From: DASUBV01 sp035763085
GTDB taxonomy: Bacteria > Actinomycetota > Actinomycetes > Streptosporangiales > Streptosporangiaceae
Length of the DNA: 37,057 nt
Direction of reading: 5' to 3'
Assembly: GCA_035763085.1 (NCBI GenBank)
Contig: DASUBV010000062.1
Coordinates: 1-37,057 of the forward strand
The number at the start of each line of letters is the position of its first letter. Position 1 is the first letter of the stretch. Position numbers and translations under genes: made by a program. A model generated the notes under the pieces. It was not told the DNA's origin and did no database searches. It worked only from the letters and a program-made list of their open reading frames with translations. This document shows, one piece after another, positions 32,616-37,057 of the stretch.

Positions 32616-33335
32616 TTGACCACCGCCTCCGGCCAGCCCCCTGCTGACGGCCAGCCCGCGGACGGCCCGTCCCCCGCCGCTGGCCTGCCTCCCGAGGTTG
32701 AGGCCACCGCCGCCGAGGTCGAGGCAGCCGTAGCCGAGCGCACCATCTTCTTCTCGGACGCGGTGGTGGCGATTGCGATCACGCTGCTCGCCCTGGCTCT
32801 CCCGCTGCCCACCGGCTCGACCAACCCCGACATGCTGCACTCGCTGGCGGACCACAGCGATGCCTACATCGCGTTCCTGATCAGCTTCGCGGTGATCGGG
32901 AATCACTGGAGCGCCCATCGCCAGCTGTTCCGCTACGTCGACCGGCTGAACAAGCTGGTCATGCAGCTCAACATGCTGTGGCTGCTGATGATGGTGATCA
33001 CGCCCTTCGCTACCCGCCTGCTGTCGGGATCCGGCGGGTTCGGCGTCCGGTTCAGCATCTACGCCCTGGTCCAGGCAGTAGCCGCGCTGTGCATGCTGCT
33101 GATGACCCGACAGGTGCTGAGAGCCCGGCTGATGCGGCCGGGGGCCCCCGGCGACGTCGGCGGCATCCACATCACGAACCTGATCCTGATCATCGCGCTG
33201 TTCCTGATCTCGATCCCCATCTCGTTCGTGACCGGGTGGGCCTACCTGTGCTGGGTGGCAATCCCCGTCGCGATGCGGATCGCGGAGCGGTACCGCGCCC
33301 GCGCCCGGCCGGCCGGCCCCGGCGAGGACGGCTGA
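32616..33335 (+). CDS. TMEM175-family membrane protein (putative K+ channel)
   Basis: A 239-residue protein with about six membrane segments, of the TMEM175/DUF1211 family. The signature FSD is in TIFFSDAVVAIAITLLAL (F46, S47, D48), where the isoleucines of the first helix line the pore in known bacterial members. The second conserved block is FAVIGNHWSAHRQLFRY. Bacterial members conduct K+ as tetramers. The start is TTG at 32616, giving MTTASGQPPADG; a GTG at 32544 lies upstream of the TAGCCT -10 box (32574-32579) and would not be transcribed from it. The first 40 residues are low complexity. Confidence 0.87.
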   Translation: MTTASGQPPADGQPADGPSPAAGLPPEVEATAAEVEAAVAERTIFFSDAVVAIAITLLALALPLPTGSTNPDMLHSLADHSDAYIAFLISFAVIGNHWSAHRQLFRYVDRLNKLVMQLNMLWLLMMVITPFATRLLSGSGGFGVRFSIYALVQAVAALCMLLMTRQVLRARLMRPGAPGDVGGIHITNLILIIALFLISIPISFVTGWAYLCWVAIPVAMRIAERYRARARPAGPGEDG

Positions 33336-33428
33336 CCTTCTCTCCCAGCTGCTTTCGGCCGCGTCCATTCCAGGAGTGCAGCCGCCCGGCCGTGCATTCC
33401 TGGCCTCCGCCAGGTCTCATACCCGGCT

Positions 33429-33632
33429 TTACGCCTGCTCGCCCAGCCCCCCGGCGGTTATCGCCATCAGCCGGACCAGGTCACTGTCCCCTTCCGTGCG
33501 CGGCGGGTTCCTGATCACGTACTCGCGCATGAGCCGGAAGCATTCCACGAACGCCTCGGCCCGGTCGTTCAGCCGCTCCAGGTCGGCGGCCAGCTGATCA
33601 TGCCGCGCCTGCTCATCCTCGGTCCAGGCCAT
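33429..33632 (-). CDS. Small protein of unknown function
   Basis: A 67-residue predicted protein, MAWTEDEQARHDQLAADLER at its start, probably two amphipathic helices with coiled-coil-like heptads, then RLMREYVIRNPPRTEGDSDL. No family recognised. An AAGGGCG ribosome-like site lies upstream. It lies 32 bp downstream of another short ORF on the same strand. The balanced amino-acid composition supports its being real. Confidence 0.5.
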   Translation of the reverse strand: MAWTEDEQARHDQLAADLERLNDRAEAFVECFRLMREYVIRNPPRTEGDSDLVRLMAITAGGLGEQA

Positions 33633-33664
33633 TCACGTCGCCCTTCGCCAAGCAGCAACCCTGC

Positions 33665-33787
33665 TTACAGGATTTCCAGGTTGGCGGCATTTTTAACGCT
33701 CACAACCAGATCATCCTGCACAGGCCGCCAGAATGCGCCGCGGCGAAAGCCCGCGATTGCAGCTGCGATCTCCCTCTCGGTATTCAT
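33665..33787 (-). CDS. Short ORF in a region of atypical composition
   Basis: A 40-residue reading from the ATG at 33785-33787 (MNTEREIAAAIAGFRRGAFW and then VQDDLVVSVKNAANLEIL); a 61-residue version starts at 33850. Codons such as ATA, AGA and AAA, rare in neighbouring genes, are used. No family is recognised. It may be a remnant of acquired DNA rather than a functional gene. Confidence 0.3.
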   Translation of the reverse strand: MNTEREIAAAIAGFRRGAFWRPVQDDLVVSVKNAANLEIL

Positions 33788-33938
33788 CACCGCCAGGCCC
33801 CCGAACGCTACGCGCGCATCTCTTCTTGCTGTTATCAGCGAGCGGAGCATCCGCCGACGTGCCGGGCGCGCGCCAGCCGCCGTGCCCGGGGGCGTGCCGA
33901 CCGCCGTGCCGGGACGTGCCAGCTGCAGTGCTGCCTGG

Positions 33939-34934
33939 CTACCAGCCGCGCAGGTCGATGGGCCAGACGTCGACCACGTCCTCGCCCGAGCAGATGTAGA
34001 GCTGCTCGTGGTAGGCCATCGTGGGATCGACGTGTGCCGGGATAAGCCGGATTCGCTCGCCCACCGCGCGGACCGGCGAGAACGTAACGTGCTCGTCGGA
34101 CAGGAACCACAGCGTCGACCCCTCGATCTCCGGATTGCCGTGGTCCATGCCCATCGTCTTGAGGCCGGCGTCGGCCACCGACCATTCCGGGCTGGTCGAG
34201 ATCACCGTGGCCAGCACGAACAGCGCCTGCCTGAACGGCAGGCCAAGCTTGCCGTAAGCGGTGTCCATGAGCGCGTACGAGCCGGCCTGGATCTCGCTGG
34301 CCCACGTGTTGATCGTGTAAGTCCCGGTACCGCCCGCCGAGATCAGCTCGCCGCCGACGTCGGCGTGCGCTGCCATGAGCTGCTCCATCGACTCCCGGCA
34401 CTGCCGCTCACGGTCGGCAGCGTCGACCACCTGGACCACGTGGCCCTCGTAGCCCATCACGCCGCGCACCTGCAGGCCGCGGGACCGGGCCAGGTCGGCC
34501 AGCCGGCCGGCGTCGCCCGGCGCGCAGCCGCACCGCGGCAGGCCGACATTGACGTCGATGAGGACCTCGGGTACCCCGCCGGTCACCGCCGCCTCGATGG
34601 TCTGCGGCGAGTCGACCGCGACCGTGACCCGCGCGCCGGCCTGCACCAGCTTGCCGAGCCGCCGCGCATCCAGGACTTCGTTACCGAGCAGCAGGTCCTC
34701 GCCCAGCCCGGCGGCGGCCATGCCCTCGCACTCACGGATCGTCGCGCAGGTGAACGACCGGTGGCCGGCCTCGGCCTGCCGCCGCGCCAGCCCGGTGCAT
34801 TTGTGGGCCTTGACGTGCGGGCGCAGTCGCGACCCGGGCAGTGCCTTCGCCATGACGGCGATGTTGTCGGCCAGGGCGCCGGCGTCGGCGATGAGGGCAG
34901 GGGTGGGCAGGTCGGCGACCTTGGCCGGCGTCAT
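33939..34934 (-). CDS. D-threonine aldolase/D-serine dehydratase-like PLP enzyme
   Basis: A 331-residue fold-type III (alanine racemase-like) PLP enzyme. The PLP lysine should be K42 in RPHVKAHKC, the RPHxKxHK motif of the DTA/DSD group. The C-terminal metal site is suggested by YHEQLYICSGEDVVDVWP (His and Cys). It would cleave D-threonine-type hydroxy amino acids or dehydrate D-serine. The start is ATG at 34932-34934, giving MTPAKVADLPTPALIADAGA, which is where the family begins. The ribosome site is poor, but a short overlapping leader ORF may couple translation. It is divergent from the SDR gene. Confidence 0.85.
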   Translation of the reverse strand: MTPAKVADLPTPALIADAGALADNIAVMAKALPGSRLRPHVKAHKCTGLARRQAEAGHRSFTCATIRECEGMAAAGLGEDLLLGNEVLDARRLGKLVQAGARVTVAVDSPQTIEAAVTGGVPEVLIDVNVGLPRCGCAPGDAGRLADLARSRGLQVRGVMGYEGHVVQVVDAADRERQCRESMEQLMAAHADVGGELISAGGTGTYTINTWASEIQAGSYALMDTAYGKLGLPFRQALFVLATVISTSPEWSVADAGLKTMGMDHGNPEIEGSTLWFLSDEHVTFSPVRAVGERIRLIPAHVDPTMAYHEQLYICSGEDVVDVWPIDLRGW

Positions 34935-34981
34935 GCCCGCTGTCCGCGGCCCGGCCCGGCTGCACAGGGTGTGATCATCAT
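34931..34981 (-). other. Possible 16-codon leader ORF overlapping the PLP enzyme start
   Basis: On the minus strand an ATG at 34979-34981 opens MMITPCAAGPGRGQRA and stops at TGA (34931-34933), overlapping the enzyme's ATG by the sequence ATGA. This is a standard layout for translational coupling. It may be chance. Confidence 0.3.
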
Positions 34982-35251
34982 GAACAAGTCGTACCACTTC
35001 ACGTCCGCCCTGTCGTGAACCGCAGGGACTCCTGCCGCGGCTCACGCCGCGCCCCGGCGGGTCCGTGCTGCACCGGCAGCGGCCGGGGCATGCCCTGGGC
35101 CTACCTGACGGCCGGGCCGTGGCTAACCCCGCCCCAAGGACGGGGGCTTGCGCCACCGTCCACGTCGGGGCCGGGCACCGGCAGCCCGGCGGCCGCGCGG
35201 CGCCCGGACGGCGGCTGGGCGGCCAGGTCAGCCGGACGCTAGGGTCAGCTG
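34935..35251. other. Divergent gap of about 317 bp between the PLP enzyme and SDR genes
   Basis: Besides the leader ORF (left end) and the SDR promoter (right end) I see no gene. The segment 34965-35015 is locally less GC-rich and may contain the leftward promoter. Confidence 0.5.
35240..35245 (+). promoter_or_regulatory. -10 box of a probable leaderless promoter (SDR gene)
   Basis: TAGGGT, 6 nt, then GTG at 35252, without a ribosome site. Confidence 0.55.
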
Positions 35252-36004
35252 GTGACCAATCGCGCGATCTTGATCACGGGCGCCTCGCGGGGCATCGGGC
35301 GGGCCATCGCGGAAGCCTTCGCGGCGGCGGGCGACCGGGTGGCGGTGCACTACGGTGCCTCGGCCGACCGGGCCGCCGAGGTGCTGGCCGGCCTGCCGGG
35401 TGCGGGACACATCCGGGTGCAGGCCGACCTGTCCGATCCGGCTGCCGTCCGGGCCATGGTGGATCAGGCGGCCAGGGAGCTCGGCGGGCTGGACGTGCTG
35501 GTGAACAACGCCGGGATCTTCGAGGCGCACCCGATCACTGAGGTGTCCTACGAGGAATGGCAGGCCGCCTGGCAGGCGCACATCGGGATCAACCTGCTCG
35601 GCGCGGCCAACGCCTGCTGGTGCGCGGTGCGGCACATGCAGGCGGCCGGCGGCGGGCGGATCATCAACATCTCCTCCCGCGGCGCGTTCCGCGGCGAGCC
35701 GGGCCAGCCTGCCTACGGCGCCAGCAAGGCCGGCCTGAACGCGCTCGGCCAGTCGCTGGCCCGGGCGCTGGCCCCGCACGGCATCGCGGTCACCGGGATC
35801 GCGCCGGGGTATGTCGAGACCGACATGGTGACCGAGGACCTGGCCGGCCCGGCCGGCGACGGGATCCGCGGGCAGAGCCCGTTCAACCGGGTGGCCACCC
35901 CGGCCGAGGTCGCCGCCGCGGTGCTGTTCCTGGCCTCGCCGGAGGCCGAGTGGGCCAGCGGCACCATCATCGACCTGAACGGCGCTTCCTACCTGCGGAG
36001 CTGA
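35252..36004 (+). CDS. Short-chain dehydrogenase/reductase, FabG-like
   Basis: A 250-residue classical SDR. The cofactor motif TGASRGIG is at 9-16, NNAG at 85-88, and the catalytic set is S141 or S142 (INISSRGAF), Y155 and K159 (YGASK). It reduces or oxidises a carbonyl/alcohol with NAD(P)H; the substrate is unknown. It lacks the insertion typical of mycofactocin-dependent SDRs, so no link to the mft cluster is claimed. It sits 7 bp upstream of the YjbQ gene and is probably co-transcribed. Confidence 0.9.
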   Translation: MTNRAILITGASRGIGRAIAEAFAAAGDRVAVHYGASADRAAEVLAGLPGAGHIRVQADLSDPAAVRAMVDQAARELGGLDVLVNNAGIFEAHPITEVSYEEWQAAWQAHIGINLLGAANACWCAVRHMQAAGGGRIINISSRGAFRGEPGQPAYGASKAGLNALGQSLARALAPHGIAVTGIAPGYVETDMVTEDLAGPAGDGIRGQSPFNRVATPAEVAAAVLFLASPEAEWASGTIIDLNGASYLRS

Positions 36005-36011
36005 TGCACCG

Positions 36012-36422
36012 ATGCGGACCGAGCTGCTTGAGGTTGCCACGGGCACGAGCGAGACCGTGCTCAACCTGACCCCGCACTGCCAGAAGTTCGTCACCGACGT
36101 GGCCGGCGGCGGCGACGGGCTGCTGCACGTATTCGTGCCGCATGCCACGGCCGGGCTGGCCATCCTGGAGATCGGCGCTTACAGCGACGCCGACCTGCTG
36201 GCCACGCTGGCCGACCTGCTGCCGGCCGACAACCGGTGGCGGCACGCGCACGGCTCGCCGGGCCACGGCCGGACCCACGTGATGCCGGCGTTCATCGCGC
36301 CGTTCGCGACGCTGCCGGTGGTGGGCGGCTCGATCGCGCTGGGCACCTGGCAGTCGATCGTCCTGGTCGATCTCAACCGCGACAACCCGCACCGCAACGT
36401 CCGCCTCTCCTTTCTCAGCTAG
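36012..36422 (+). CDS. YjbQ/UPF0047 family protein
   Basis: A 136-residue single-domain protein of the YjbQ family, for which weak thiamine-phosphate synthase activity has been reported in E. coli but whose true role is unclear. The family blocks are VFVPHATAGLAILE, WRHAHGSPGHGRTHVMP with several conserved His residues, and GTWQSIVLVDLNRDNPHRNV. The length matches the family. It follows the SDR gene by 7 bp. Confidence 0.9.
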   Translation: MRTELLEVATGTSETVLNLTPHCQKFVTDVAGGGDGLLHVFVPHATAGLAILEIGAYSDADLLATLADLLPADNRWRHAHGSPGHGRTHVMPAFIAPFATLPVVGGSIALGTWQSIVLVDLNRDNPHRNVRLSFLS

Positions 36423-36458
36423 CACGCCAGTCGCTGAGCAGCATGCGGGTTTTCTTAT

Positions 36459-36500
36459 CGTGCGGGGTTGTGCTGGTCCCTGCAGGCACAATCCCGCACG
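36459..36500. terminator. 15-bp hairpin between convergent genes
   Basis: CGTGCGGGGTTGTGC (36459-36473) and GCACAATCCCGCACG (36486-36500) pair along 15 positions with one G-T wobble and a 12-nt loop. It lies 36 bp after the YjbQ stop and between two convergent genes, so a bidirectional terminator is the simplest reading. A run TTTTCTTA precedes it. The rest of the 230-bp gap shows nothing recognisable. Confidence 0.6.
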
Positions 36501-36652
36501 TTAATCCCGCCAGGCCGCGGCGCGGCCGGCTCGGCTAAGCAGGGCGGGCACGCGGCGAGACTGAGCTGGGCGGGCAGCGCCAAGGCCTGAGCAGGCTTCA
36601 CGCGGCGAGGCTGGTCAGAAGTGGCGCGGCGGGGCTGGGTGACTCAGGCGGG

Positions 36653-37057
36653 TCACGGCTCGACGAGGATGACGACGAGGGCGCGGGGGCCGTGCACGCC
36701 CTCGACCCGCTCCAGCTCGATGTCGCTGGTCGCCGACGGGCCGCTGATCCAGGTCAGCGGGCGGTCCGCGGTCCCGGCCAGCCGGGCGACCGCCTCGGGT
36801 ACCAGCTCGACCACCTGATCGGCGCGGACGATGCACAGGTGATAGTCGGGCACCAGCGTGATGGCCCGCCGCCCCTGATCGGGTGAGCCGTCCAGCACGA
36901 TGGTGCCGGTCTCGGCGACGGCCACGGCGGCTCCGGTCACCACGCCGTCCAGCTCGTCCAGCGCGGCCGGGCTCAGTACCTCGGGCTGGCCATCGACGAT
37001 GACCTCGGCGCCGGCGCGCGAGCGGATCGCCAGGTCCAGGCCCGCCGGCACGACCAC
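36653..37057 (-). CDS. LutC/YkgG family (LUD domain) protein, C-terminal part
   Basis: The last 134 residues of a protein entering from the right edge. The block VAVAETGTIVLDGSPDQGRR then ITLVPDYHLCIVRADQVVE and TWISGPSATSDIELERVEG, ending VHGPRALVVILVEP, is typical of LutC proteins of the LutABC lactate-oxidation system. lutA and lutB would be expected further right. Function in lactate use is the family inference; the flanking genes are not visible. Confidence 0.88.
   Translation of the reverse strand: MVVPAGLDLAIRSRAGAEVIVDGQPEVLSPAALDELDGVVTGAAVAVAETGTIVLDGSPDQGRRAITLVPDYHLCIVRADQVVELVPEAVARLAGTADRPLTWISGPSATSDIELERVEGVHGPRALVVILVEP

Noticed and set aside
35252..36004. SDR considered as a mycofactocin-dependent dehydrogenase
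   Set aside because: It is a standard-length classical SDR without the cofactor-sequestering insertion, more than 33 kb from the mft genes.

Overview
The window is very GC-rich DNA from an actinomycete. Evidence: a mycofactocin (mft) biosynthesis cluster, a DUF664/DinB-type putative mycothiol-dependent transferase, frequent GTG and TTG starts, and many genes whose TAnnnT -10 box lies only 5-7 nt before the start codon, the layout of leaderless actinobacterial promoters. Genus cannot be fixed from the sequence. No rRNA, tRNA, CRISPR array or intact insertion sequence was seen.

Left part (1-7.4 kb): the mft cluster enters from the left edge (mftD partial, mftC, mftB, mftA, all leftward) with mftR divergent. 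Two near-identical inverted repeats lie in the mftA promoter and fit MftR operators. Next come a protein with a HEPN-like R-N-x4-H motif, a strong hairpin beside an AT-rich leftward promoter, purU with a repeat-expanded linker, a DUF1349 protein, a methyltransferase, and a GDT1/UPF0016 membrane protein preceded by a clear yybP-ykoY (Mn2+) riboswitch.

Middle (7.4-21.6 kb): a DinB-like protein, a DrrAB-type ABC exporter, a VapBC toxin-antitoxin pair with an operator palindrome, a VOC protein, an NhaA antiporter fused to a DsbA-like domain, a MarR regulator translationally coupled to a 1301-residue fused heterodimer-type ABC exporter, a succinate-semialdehyde dehydrogenase-like ALDH, a Nudix hydrolase, a LysE exporter and a NIPSNAP protein.

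Right part (21.6-37 kb): an MFS exporter divergent from a molybdenum hydroxylase operon in the order L-S-M; an unrecognised protein; a leftward group of a VC0807-like membrane protein, a TIM-barrel gene broken by an in-frame TAG, and a DUF885 peptidase-like protein; a TetR gene divergent from that group across a perfect 14-bp inverted repeat; a TMEM175-like channel; two small unknown ORFs in a region of atypical composition; a D-threonine aldolase-like PLP enzyme; an SDR with YjbQ; and the C-terminal part of a LutC-like protein running off the right edge.

Most of this is ordinary chromosomal metabolism, transport and regulation. The most informative content is regulatory: the Mn riboswitch, the paired MftR boxes, the TetR operator, the VapBC operator, an inverted repeat inside the coxLSM promoter and a probable antisense promoter at 3.8 kb. 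Two loci also show short duplications of the 3' end of a coding sequence, stop codon included.
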